The notes under the pieces were generated by a model that did not search any database, was not told the origin of the DNA, and saw only the letters and a program-made list of their open reading frames with translations. This document shows positions 1 to 8,481 of a stretch of 64,000 nucleotides of DNA, piece after piece. The first letter of the stretch is position 1. Each line of letters opens with the position of its first letter. Source of the stretch: Termitidicoccus mucosus (GTDB lineage Bacteria > Verrucomicrobiota > Verrucomicrobiia > Opitutales > Opitutaceae); contig NZ_CP109796.1 in the NCBI RefSeq assembly GCF_038725785.1, forward strand, positions 1,054,001-1,118,000. The letters run 5' to 3'. Both the position numbers and the translations under genes were made by a program.

Positions 1-1
1 C

Positions 2-395
2 GTCATCGGGCGTGTCTTCAAGGAGCTTGGCTACATCGAACAGTGCGGCAGCGGTATCCAGCGCGTCATTGCTGATTGTCGTCAGGCTGGCTTGCCCGCG
101 CCTGTTTTCAGGAAATGGCGGTTCCGCTTCCCTGTCACTGTCTCGCTCTAATCCGTGTCGCCGCCGGCATTGGATCCGGTGGCTGTCGCCATACGTTACG
201 CACTCGCCGCTCCCGATGCATTCAATGGCCCTTCCTACACAACAACTGGCTGACCTTGCTGGCATTTCCACCCGAGCCATGCGCACTCGTTTGGTCAAAC
301 TGGTTGATTGCGGACTGGTAATCATCGTGGGTAAAAACACCCGTGCCCCTCAACGCAAATATTTCTGGAAAAAACTGACATCCAGCCCGGAAAAG
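2..395 (+). pseudogene. Decayed C-terminus of a RecG-like/AlbA_2 ATP-binding protein
   Basis: Frame 2 reads straight in from the window edge with residues typical of the C-terminal ATPase-like region of RecG-related (AlbA_2/HATPase_c_4) proteins: FKELGYIEQCGSGIQRVI, then a stop at 149-151. The same frame continues past the stop with DPVAVAIRYALAAPDAFNG. From about 225 the match moves to frame 3 as a winged-helix segment, LADLAGISTRAMRTRLVKLV, ending near the lysine-rich stretch at 390. One stop and one frameshift separate pieces that would be contiguous in a working protein, so this is read as a pseudogene. The 5' part lies outside the window. The family name is from recognised motifs, not a search. 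Confidence 0.6.
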
Positions 396-511
396 ACTGA
401 GCGGGAAAATAGAGCAAAGAGGAGCAGACCGGGTTGCTGCGGTGATCTCCACCGGCGGCACCGCGACTTCGGCGTTGATTTTTCCGGCGCGCGCCGTCGA
501 ACATCGTATTC

Positions 512-1513
512 ATGAACCCTGATCGCGTCACCATGCTTGATGTCGCCCGCAAGGCCGGGGTCGCGCGGTCAACCGTCTCCCGCGCGCTGCGCAATGACCC
601 GGCGATTCCGCAAAAACGCTGCGCCGAGATCAAGACGATCGCCGAAAAACTCGGCTACGCGCCGCATCCCATGGTCGCGACGCTCATGTCCCAGTTGCAC
701 TCGCGCCGGCGGCGGTCCGACCCGTTTTGCATCGCGTGGATTGACCTTTGGCCGCGCGGCAGTGCGGCGGTGAGCGTGCCGTATTGGGACACGCACCTCG
801 CCGGCGCGCGCCAGCGCGCGGCGGAACTGGGCTACGGCGTGGAGGTGTGGCAGCCGGAGGCCGATGGCGTCTCCCCCGCGCGTCTGCGGCAGATCCTCGC
901 CGCCCGCGACCAGTGGGGCATCATCTTCCCGCCGGTGCCCGAGACGGCGATAAGGTATGACTTCGACCTGCGCGGCTTCTCCGCCGTCACCATCGGTACG
1001 AGTCTGCAAGCCCCAGCGATGCACCGCGTCTCCCACAATCATTTCCAGGGCATCCAACTGGCGTGCGACCGGCTGCGGGCGAAAGGTTACGAGCGCATTG
1101 GCTTTGTCAGCAGCCTGGCGGGCAACGCGCGCATCAACGGCAAGTGGCTGGCGGCCTTTTTGGAGCGGCAGCTTCACTGGCCGGCGACGCACCGCATCCG
1201 CCCACTCATGGTGAAAACCGGCCGCGACGGACGCGAGGCGGTCAAACGCTGGCTGTGCGAGAAGCGCCCGGATGTGATCGTCTGCGGCGACCAACAGGCC
1301 GCCGCGTGGCTCGGCACCCACCGTCGGTTCCCCCGTGTCGTCTGGCTCACGCTGGGCGGCAACAATAATAAACTATGGGGCATCAACCAGCTCCCCGAGG
1401 TTGTGGGCCGCGCTGCGGTGGAGCTGGCGGTGGGCCAAATCCACCGCAACGAACGCGGCAGCCAGACACCTACCCACAACCTGCTCATTGACGGCACTTG
1501 GGTCGAAGACTGA
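512..1513 (+). CDS. LacI-family transcriptional regulator
   Basis: A 333-residue protein with an N-terminal LacI helix-turn-helix (about residues 7-30; TMLDVARKAGVARSTVSRAL) and a hinge region (YAPHPMVATLM). A periplasmic-binding-protein-like sensor domain follows to the C-terminus. Length is normal for the family. It would bind DNA as a dimer or tetramer and respond to a sugar. It lies 225 bases upstream of, and in the same direction as, the TonB receptor and autotransporter, so local control of that locus is likely (inference). The sensor core is less canonical than that of the second LacI protein at 15306; for example it ends with a short LLIDGTWVED tail. The ligand cannot be told from sequence. 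Confidence 0.88.
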   Translation: MNPDRVTMLDVARKAGVARSTVSRALRNDPAIPQKRCAEIKTIAEKLGYAPHPMVATLMSQLHSRRRRSDPFCIAWIDLWPRGSAAVSVPYWDTHLAGARQRAAELGYGVEVWQPEADGVSPARLRQILAARDQWGIIFPPVPETAIRYDFDLRGFSAVTIGTSLQAPAMHRVSHNHFQGIQLACDRLRAKGYERIGFVSSLAGNARINGKWLAAFLERQLHWPATHRIRPLMVKTGRDGREAVKRWLCEKRPDVIVCGDQQAAAWLGTHRRFPRVVWLTLGGNNNKLWGINQLPEVVGRAAVELAVGQIHRNERGSQTPTHNLLIDGTWVED

Positions 1514-1549
1514 TCGGTCAGAGGCTAGGGAAAACTCCGGTTTCTGGTC

Positions 1550-1576
1550 CCGTGTTCTCTGTTTCTCTGCGGTAAC
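1550..1576 (-). repeat. Copy of the A-rich 'ACAGAG' dispersed repeat
   Basis: The minus strand reads ACCGCAGAGAAACAGAGAAC, the recognisable core of a dispersed repeat. Relatives occur at about 4267-4299, 36110-36132 and 38719-38872. It lies between the LacI gene and the TonB receptor gene. The rest of 1514-1738 holds no gene that I can support. Confidence 0.5.
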
Positions 1577-1738
1577 ACCATTCCTAATATTAAATCCAGA
1601 ATGAATGGATTACGCAACGATGTGCATGAGGGAATGCCTGACTCCGTCTACGAGCGTGTACAAGCTGACGATGTTTAATTCCCCCTTTGCCATTAATTGC
1701 TGCCCTCCTTTTCGCCCATTCCTCCCATTCCATATCTT

Positions 1739-4147
1739 ATGAAAAAAAACTATCCCTCCTCCCCATCTTTTATTAAGTGGTTGTTGCTTTCTGTGCTTTC
1801 TGGTGCACTGGCTGTTGCCAGTGTGCACGGGCAACAGGCGCCGCGCCCGGCGCCATCCGCTGCCGCTGGTGCCGACGATGAAAACTCCGAGGTCGTCGTG
1901 CTGCCGGAGTTTGCCGTGCGCACCTCGGCGAAGGACACCAGCATGAGGGCCGAGGAGACGCTCGGTGCGATGCGCATCAACACGCTGCTCGTCGAGTCGC
2001 CCATCACCGTGACGGTGCTCAAGCCGGAGTTTCTGGAGGCGTTCTCGCTCAGCCAGGAACACGAGCAGGCGGCGTTCATCGCAGGGGGCAACGCGATCAC
2101 CGAGTGGCAGACTGGCGCCGCCACCCCGAGCCTGCGCGGTTTCGGCGCGAATTTTTATCGCAACGGGTTCCAGCGATGGGGCTACAACACTACCGTAAAC
2201 ATCGAGCGTGTTGAATTCGTGAAAGGCCCGCTCGCAGCCACATTCGGACGCTCGTCGCCGGGCGGCATAATCAATTACATTACCAAGCGCGCACAGCGTA
2301 AACCGGCCTACGGTTTTTACCACAACACCGGCACCTATTATCAGAACACCGAGATGAGCGCCACCGGCCCGGTGGCCAAAAACTTGTTTTACCGCACCGA
2401 CTTCCAATACATGAAAATCGGGGGGCCGCAGGACTTTTTCTTTCATCGCACATGGGCCGCATCCGCGTCCTTCACTTGGCAAATTAGCAAGAACACGGTG
2501 TGGATGTTTGATTTCGAGCAAAAAGTCCAGACACTGAACCGCGGACACGCCGGCCTCATCATGCGCTGGACGGGAGCGAATCAAGTCATGTCTCCCGTCA
2601 CTGGCGCGTGGAATACGGGACAGGTGACGGGCGGGCGGCTCATCAGCTACTCCTATTTTAATGCCCGCGGGCCGGACGAATACAATCACCGGAAAATCTC
2701 GACTTTTGACACGCGTTTCGAGCACCGCTTCAGCCGCTACCTCAGCCTGCGCATTAACGGCCAGTATTATTTCGGTAACTACGAGCGCTGGGGATGGGGG
2801 ACCAACGAACCAACCAACATCCCGGTGTATAACATGATCACCGGCATCCTTCCGGGCCGCAGGCCATATTACGAAAACCATGATCCACGCACTTTCGCCG
2901 GCCAGGCCGACCTGCTCTCCGAGTTCAAAATTGGCCCCACCTCTCACAAACTCCTCCTTACGATGGACGTTTCCGACGCGCGCGACAAGTTGCCCGACTG
3001 GACAATGTCGGCGGAAAACTTGGCCGCGCTTCCCGACACCATCCTCAACCTCCGCGTCGCCAATCCCGATTGGGGCGGTTTTGACCGCTCGCTCGTCACC
3101 GAACTGTTCCACGACCGGCGCGTGCGTTACGAGGACATAGGTTTTCTTCTGAGCGAGCGCATGGAGTTGTTGCGCGGGCGGGTGCTGCTCTATGCCTCGC
3201 TGCGCCACGACGATTTCCGGGCGCGCTACGACGACTACATGGAGCCTTCGAAAACGGGCAGCCTAAACAAAAACATGTTCAATGAAACTTACGGGGGTGT
3301 TGTGCACATCATTCCCGGGAAGCTCATTGCCTTTGCCAACCGCAGCACCTCCTTCACGGCGAGCACGACCTACGACCGCGGCACCGGCAAATTGCAAGAC
3401 CCCGTCACCTCGCGTGGCATCGAAGCCGGCGCGCGCGGAGAAATCCTCAAGGATCCCGGCAGCAGGCGCGCCCTCTACTGGTCGGCGTCGGCTTACCAAA
3501 TAGACCGGAAAATCGCCCAACGTAATCCGTATTACAGCGACGATGACAGTGACTACGATGGCAGCATGCCTGAATACCTCAACAATGGCATTGAGCGCGT
3601 GAATGGCGTCGAGGTTGAGTTTTTTGGCGACATCACGAGGCAATTTTCCATGAGCCTCACTTACACCAAACTCGATGCCTTCGTTAAGGACTATCCCGAG
3701 GAACCCGAACGAGAGGGTGTGCCCCTTCTTTACGTCCCGAAGACCAGCCTGAGCAGCACCCTCCGTTACGAAGTCACCGAGGGCCCGATGCGCGGATTTG
3801 CCGTCGGCTTCACGATGCGCCACAATAGCGAATACTTCGCCCGCTACGGCACCTTCGGCTCGCAAGTCACCGGCGTTGACAGCATAACTCAAAATGGCGG
3901 CATAACCGGCAATCTGCGCGTCAAAAACAAGAACGGCGATCCCTACGGCCCCAATAATGCCATTGAGGAAGTACGCCCGGCGATCACGCTCTTTGATATT
4001 TTTGCCGAGTATGTATTCTGCACCGGTAAATACCGGCATACAGTCGGCGTGAACATTAAAAACCTGACCGATGCTGTCTGGTATAACAGCAGCGGCCAAC
4101 TCAACGCTGGATGCCAGATTCAGGTCCGCTATCGCCTGCGTTTCTAA
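1739..4147 (+). CDS. TonB-dependent outer-membrane receptor
   Basis: An 802-residue protein. The chosen start (MKKNYPSSPSFIK) gives a normal signal peptide: lysines, a hydrophobic core (WLLLSVLSGALAVASV) and a cut near HGQQ. The open frame extends 14 codons upstream without adding sense. The plug domain follows (about residues 50-190), with VEFVKGPLAATFGRSSPGG, the conserved plug segment ahead of the barrel. A 22-strand barrel region ends in the aromatic C-terminus RYRLRF. The protein would import a ligand across the outer membrane using TonB energy. No SusD-like gene follows; the next gene, 53 bases on, is a large autotransporter. Ligand unknown, but the locus points to an oligosaccharide. 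Confidence 0.9.
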   Translation: MKKNYPSSPSFIKWLLLSVLSGALAVASVHGQQAPRPAPSAAAGADDENSEVVVLPEFAVRTSAKDTSMRAEETLGAMRINTLLVESPITVTVLKPEFLEAFSLSQEHEQAAFIAGGNAITEWQTGAATPSLRGFGANFYRNGFQRWGYNTTVNIERVEFVKGPLAATFGRSSPGGIINYITKRAQRKPAYGFYHNTGTYYQNTEMSATGPVAKNLFYRTDFQYMKIGGPQDFFFHRTWAASASFTWQISKNTVWMFDFEQKVQTLNRGHAGLIMRWTGANQVMSPVTGAWNTGQVTGGRLISYSYFNARGPDEYNHRKISTFDTRFEHRFSRYLSLRINGQYYFGNYERWGWGTNEPTNIPVYNMITGILPGRRPYYENHDPRTFAGQADLLSEFKIGPTSHKLLLTMDVSDARDKLPDWTMSAENLAALPDTILNLRVANPDWGGFDRSLVTELFHDRRVRYEDIGFLLSERMELLRGRVLLYASLRHDDFRARYDDYMEPSKTGSLNKNMFNETYGGVVHIIPGKLIAFANRSTSFTASTTYDRGTGKLQDPVTSRGIEAGARGEILKDPGSRRALYWSASAYQIDRKIAQRNPYYSDDDSDYDGSMPEYLNNGIERVNGVEVEFFGDITRQFSMSLTYTKLDAFVKDYPEEPEREGVPLLYVPKTSLSSTLRYEVTEGPMRGFAVGFTMRHNSEYFARYGTFGSQVTGVDSITQNGGITGNLRVKNKNGDPYGPNNAIEEVRPAITLFDIFAEYVFCTGKYRHTVGVNIKNLTDAVWYNSSGQLNAGCQIQVRYRLRF

Positions 4148-4200
4148 AAATCTGAAGCCTGAAAAACACATAATTTAAAAAACAAACCGACACACCGCTT

Positions 4201-7200
4201 ATGAATCCCCAAACCACCTCAGTCCCGTCTCCGACACCGTTTCTCTCGCGGGCTGGAAAGCCCGCGCTCCTTTGTGCCCTTTGCGCCTTTGTGGTGAATC
4301 TTCTCCCGCTGCATGCCGCCACCTACACATGGACCGGCAGCGCGGGCGACAACGATTGGTATAACGCGGCCAACTGGGATGCCGGCATCGTCCCCCTGCA
4401 AACCGACATCGTGTCCTTCAATACCATCGCGGGTCCCGTTTTCGATTCGGTCTCCGCCACTGCCGCCACCCTCAACATCGGCAACACAGCCAACACCACC
4501 GGCTCCATCGCGCTCAACAATTCCTATCTTCGCATCGCCGCCGCCAACATCGGCGCCAACGCCACCGGCACGGCGTTCATGGCCCTCAACAACTCCACCC
4601 TGTATGTCACCAACAATCTCAACTTTGCCACCACTGGCTATGCCGTTGTCGACCTACACGGCAGCAGCACCATCACCGTCGTCGGCACCTACGACACGGG
4701 CGTGGGGAATCAGACCAGCGGGACCGGCATAATCACCCTGAACGACAGCTCCGCATGGCTCAGCCCCCGCAACATGCAGCTTGGCTCGCGCGGTTACGGC
4801 GTGCTCATTCTAAACGGCAACTCCCGCGCTTCCGCCCCGACCACGATTTACATCGGCGGCAATCTTGCCGCGGGCGCGCGCGGACTGGTTGAAATCCACG
4901 GTTCCGCGCACCTTTCCAGCTCCGGCTCCGCGGTCGTCGGCCACACCGGCACCGGCACGGTCATCCTGACCGACTCCGGCTCGTTTACCGCCAGTTCCTT
5001 CATAACGCTCGGCCAAGCCGCCACCCACAAGGGCATCATCACGCTCTCGGACAACGCACTCATCTCCTCCGGCAGCCTCATCGTCGGACTCGGCGGCACC
5101 GGCACGGTCACGTTCCTCAATGGCGGCAACCTCCGCGCCAACGCCATCACGCTCGCCTCCTCCGGCGCGGCGCGCGGCACGCTCGAAATCGCCGGCAACG
5201 GCTCGCACTCCATCACCCGCGGCGACGGCCAGACGCTCATCGACATCGTCGGCGGCACAGGCACCGGCGGCGCAACGGTCCTCTTCACGCACGTCAACTC
5301 CGAACTCGTTTTCAACAACAAGCTCACCGGCGCGCTTGCCGTCGAGGTCAACGGCTCCGGATGCACCACCCTTGCCGCTGAAAACGACTACACCGGCGGC
5401 AACATCGTGCGCTCCGGCACACTCGCCGGCACTCCTGCGAACATTCGCGGCGCCATCCTTGTCGACGGCGGCGGCGTTGAACTCACCACACCAAACGCAT
5501 ATACTCTCACCCTTACCGGTACCGGCTCATTTAACAAACTCGGCGCCGGCACGCTCACGCTCGCATCCAACTTTGGCGGCGCGTTTGACATTTCCGCAGG
5601 GGCTGTCGCTTTCGACACCGCCGCCACGCTCGACAGTGCCCGCGCCGTAACCCTTGCCTCCGGCGGCACCCTTTCCGGCTCGCTCGCCCGCACCGCCGGC
5701 CAGACACTCTCCGCCGCCGCTGGCAGCGCCATCACCGGCAATGTTTCATTCAACAACACCACGCTCGCGCTCTCGCCCGCGTCCCCGGGTGCGGCGGCGT
5801 TCTCCATCGGCGGCAACCTCACGTTTGCCGACTCCACCCTCAAACTCGGCCTCTTCGACGCAGCCGACACCATCATCACCATCGCCGGCTCCCTCAGCAT
5901 CTCCGGCGTAAACACCCTCGACCTTACTCCGGGCATGTCCGGCACCTACACAATCGCCGGCTTTGGCGCGCTGGCCGGCAGCACCATCACGATTGACGGC
6001 GCCGCGCAAGGCGGCTCCGGCGCCCGCCAAAATGCCACCAGTGTCGCCGCTGGCTCCGCCCTCCAGATTCTCGTCCAGTCCGACATCTCGCGCCGCCTCA
6101 CGTGGACAGGTTCCGACTCCGCAAGCTGGGACACCACCGGCGACAATTGGACCGGTTCCAACAACACAAAAAACTACATCAGCCTCGACGCCGTCACCTT
6201 CGATGGAGTGTCCGATGCGGGCAATCCGGCCAACCGCGCCATCACGCTCACGGGCAACACGCGCGTCTCCGACATCACCGTTTCCGGCGACGCCGACTAC
6301 ACCTTTGCCGGCGCCGGTGGCATCACCTCCGGCACACGCATCATCACGCTTCCCGGCAATCCCGACAACCTCGCGGGAGTCACGGGCAAACTCATAAAAA
6401 CCGGTGCAGGCACGCTCACCTTTGAAAACACCGGCGCGAACAATTTTGGCGGCGGCATCGAAATCTCCGGCGGCGCAATCGTCTTTGACAACGTCGCCCA
6501 GCTTGGCACCGCCATTACAGAAAGCGAACACGCTGCAATCGCCTTTACCGGCACGGGCGGCACCCTTGCCGGCACATTCGCCGGTGACGGCATGCTTGCC
6601 GGCGCAGTCAGCATCGCCGGCTCGGCCACGGCCACCTTCGAAATCGACGGCGCCGCGCTGATGCTTTCCTCCGGTATCTCCGGCGCAGGCACACTCGAAA
6701 AAACCGGCGATGGCACGCTCGAAATTTCCGGCTCCGCCGCCCACGCCGGCGCCGTCACCATCACCGGCGGTACGCTCGCCGCCGGAGCGAATAACCTGCG
6801 CGGAGCGTCCATCATCAACAACGCTGCTCTCGCGCTCCGCGCCGAGACCGACGCTGATTATTCTGGCGCGATCACCGGCACCGGCGCGTTCTTCAAGACT
6901 GGCGCAGGTACGCTCGAATTCACCGGCACGCTCACGCTCCAGACCGTGACGATTTCGCAAGGCTCACTTGTGATAAAACCTGTTACCATGCTCGCCGCCG
7001 CATCGGTCTTTGACATCGCGACCGGCGCCGCGCTCATGGGAACCGGCAGCTTTTCCGCGCCGCAACTGACCAACGCCGGCGTCATCAAAGTTGGCCGCGC
7101 CGCCGACCCGTCCGCGCCGCACGGCGTGATGACTTTTGCCGGAAACTACACCGGCGCCGCCACGGGCGAAATCCGCCTCGATATGTCACTCGGTACCGGC

Positions 7201-8385
7201 GGCACGATGGAATTTGACCGCTTCATCATCAATGGCGACGCCGACGGCTTCACGCGCGTTTCGTTGCAGGAGCAACCCAGCGCTGACCCGCTGCGCGGCG
7301 ACACCTCGTTGCTGCCCTCGCTCGGCGACATGCTCATCGTCACCGGCTCCGCCGCCGAAGGCGCGTTTGTCCAAAACGGCACCGTCGAGTTTGCCGGCGG
7401 CAAATACCAATGGGACCCCGCGCTTAACGCCGGCACCGGCGGCTGGCGCACGCTCGTCGCCGAGCCAATCCGCGCCATCGCCGCGCTCGACGCCGCCGCG
7501 CTGATTATCGGCAAGGCCGCGTTTGCCTCGCTCGAAAATCGCCTCCCCGCCGCCCGCGAAACCACCGTCAACCGCTCAAAACAATTCTGGCTCGCCGGTT
7601 TCCAGCGCGACGAAAAATTCGACGGCGTGCGCTACGACCGCTACGACACCCCACCGCGCGCCGACGCCGACACGCAGGGCGTCCAGGCCGGCTTCGACTG
7701 GCTCTCGCTCCCGACCCCCGAAAGCATTTTTATCTTCGGCCTCTTTCTTGACCACGCAAAATCCGACATCCACCTGCCCGGCCGCGTCACCACCGGCGCC
7801 ACCACGTCCACCGGCGGCGGCCTGTATGCGTCGGGCATCATCGGCGCGTGGCACATTGACGCGCTCCTGCGCAACGGCACGGAAAAATACGACGCCGTCG
7901 CCCCGCGCGTCCTGCCCTTCTCCACCTCCGGCTATAGTTGGGGCGGCCAGCTCTCCGCCGGACGCGACATCGCTCTCGGCAAAGCCAAAAAATGGCGCCT
8001 CGAACCCGCCGCGCGCATCTTCTATCAGGCCCACAAACTCAAATCCGTCACCGATTCCGCCGGGCGCCGCTATTCCGTCGTCGGTGCCGACATGAAGGAA
8101 TTTCGCGCCAGCCTGCGCATCAGTCACGACGGCACTTGGAAAAACAACCTCAAGTGCGCTCCGTGGCTGCGCGTCGGCTGGCTCTGCGACATCGGCGGCG
8201 ATGGCCGCGTTAATGTCGCCGACCAGACATTCAAAAACGCCCTCGGCGGCACCGGCGCGGAAATCGGCGCCGGACTGCTGCTCAACCTGAGCCGCAAAGC
8301 CGCCCTGCAAGCCGATCTCGAATGGTTTGATACCGCCGCCACGCAAGGAGCCGCCGCCACGCTCGGCATTGCTTTCGCGTGGTGA
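4201..8385 (+). CDS. Giant autotransporter with PATR beta-strand repeats
   Basis: A 1394-residue protein. The leader (about 1-40) has a hydrophobic stretch (LLCALCAFVVNLLPLHAA) before the first TYTWTGSAG segment. The passenger is a Gly/Thr/Ser-rich beta-helix with about five autotransporter-associated beta-strand (PATR) repeats of the type KTGAGTLTFENTGANNFGGG. A roughly 120-residue module near residues 634-750 is shared with the autotransporter at 39099. From about residue 1120 a type V autotransporter barrel runs to the last residues LGIAFAW, so the C-terminal residue is an aromatic Trp. The passenger should be exported and displayed on the surface. It directly follows a TonB receptor (53-base gap). 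No enzymatic motif is seen in the passenger; adhesion or glycan binding is a guess. Confidence 0.88.
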   Translation: MNPQTTSVPSPTPFLSRAGKPALLCALCAFVVNLLPLHAATYTWTGSAGDNDWYNAANWDAGIVPLQTDIVSFNTIAGPVFDSVSATAATLNIGNTANTTGSIALNNSYLRIAAANIGANATGTAFMALNNSTLYVTNNLNFATTGYAVVDLHGSSTITVVGTYDTGVGNQTSGTGIITLNDSSAWLSPRNMQLGSRGYGVLILNGNSRASAPTTIYIGGNLAAGARGLVEIHGSAHLSSSGSAVVGHTGTGTVILTDSGSFTASSFITLGQAATHKGIITLSDNALISSGSLIVGLGGTGTVTFLNGGNLRANAITLASSGAARGTLEIAGNGSHSITRGDGQTLIDIVGGTGTGGATVLFTHVNSELVFNNKLTGALAVEVNGSGCTTLAAENDYTGGNIVRSGTLAGTPANIRGAILVDGGGVELTTPNAYTLTLTGTGSFNKLGAGTLTLASNFGGAFDISAGAVAFDTAATLDSARAVTLASGGTLSGSLARTAGQTLSAAAGSAITGNVSFNNTTLALSPASPGAAAFSIGGNLTFADSTLKLGLFDAADTIITIAGSLSISGVNTLDLTPGMSGTYTIAGFGALAGSTITIDGAAQGGSGARQNATSVAAGSALQILVQSDISRRLTWTGSDSASWDTTGDNWTGSNNTKNYISLDAVTFDGVSDAGNPANRAITLTGNTRVSDITVSGDADYTFAGAGGITSGTRIITLPGNPDNLAGVTGKLIKTGAGTLTFENTGANNFGGGIEISGGAIVFDNVAQLGTAITESEHAAIAFTGTGGTLAGTFAGDGMLAGAVSIAGSATATFEIDGAALMLSSGISGAGTLEKTGDGTLEISGSAAHAGAVTITGGTLAAGANNLRGASIINNAALALRAETDADYSGAITGTGAFFKTGAGTLEFTGTLTLQTVTISQGSLVIKPVTMLAAASVFDIATGAALMGTGSFSAPQLTNAGVIKVGRAADPSAPHGVMTFAGNYTGAATGEIRLDMSLGTGGTMEFDRFIINGDADGFTRVSLQEQPSADPLRGDTSLLPSLGDMLIVTGSAAEGAFVQNGTVEFAGGKYQWDPALNAGTGGWRTLVAEPIRAIAALDAAALIIGKAAFASLENRLPAARETTVNRSKQFWLAGFQRDEKFDGVRYDRYDTPPRADADTQGVQAGFDWLSLPTPESIFIFGLFLDHAKSDIHLPGRVTTGATTSTGGGLYASGIIGAWHIDALLRNGTEKYDAVAPRVLPFSTSGYSWGGQLSAGRDIALGKAKKWRLEPAARIFYQAHKLKSVTDSAGRRYSVVGADMKEFRASLRISHDGTWKNNLKCAPWLRVGWLCDIGGDGRVNVADQTFKNALGGTGAEIGAGLLLNLSRKAALQADLEWFDTAATQGAAATLGIAFAW
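4247..4299. repeat. Palindromic repeat inside the autotransporter leader
   Basis: A perfect 8-bp stem (CGCGGGCT / AGCCCGCG) with loop GGAA lies at 4247-4266. It is followed by CTCCTTTGTG and a T/C-rich tail that is the complement of the A-rich 'ACAAAG/ACAGAG' repeat. This normally intergenic element is read in frame and encodes SRAGKPALLCALCAFVV, part of the signal peptide. A related 52-bp double palindrome lies at 17387-17438. Confidence 0.7.
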
Positions 8386-8392
8386 GTCTGAT

Positions 8393-8412
8393 GCAGGAGG
8401 CATCTTGCTCCT
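8393..8412. repeat. Short palindrome between autotransporter and glycosidase-like gene
   Basis: The sequence AGGAG-GCATCTTG-CTCCT forms a 5-bp stem just after the autotransporter stop. It resembles a REP-like intergenic palindrome. There is no T-tract, so it is not a convincing intrinsic terminator. Confidence 0.35.
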
Positions 8413-8481
8413 CTCGGCGAGCCGGACATTTCCACCACTTTGTTTCCAAGTATCGCACCCATCCAAAATCCCGCGCCCTTT

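Noticed and set aside
1610-3208. A 532-codon minus-strand open frame opposite the TonB receptor
   Set aside because: Antisense to a gene with clear TonB motifs, no domains, no plausible start; a high-GC shadow.
5746-6960. A 404-codon minus-strand open frame rich in Gly/Ala/Asp
   Set aside because: Composition is the complement of the Thr/Gly-rich autotransporter repeats; no motif.
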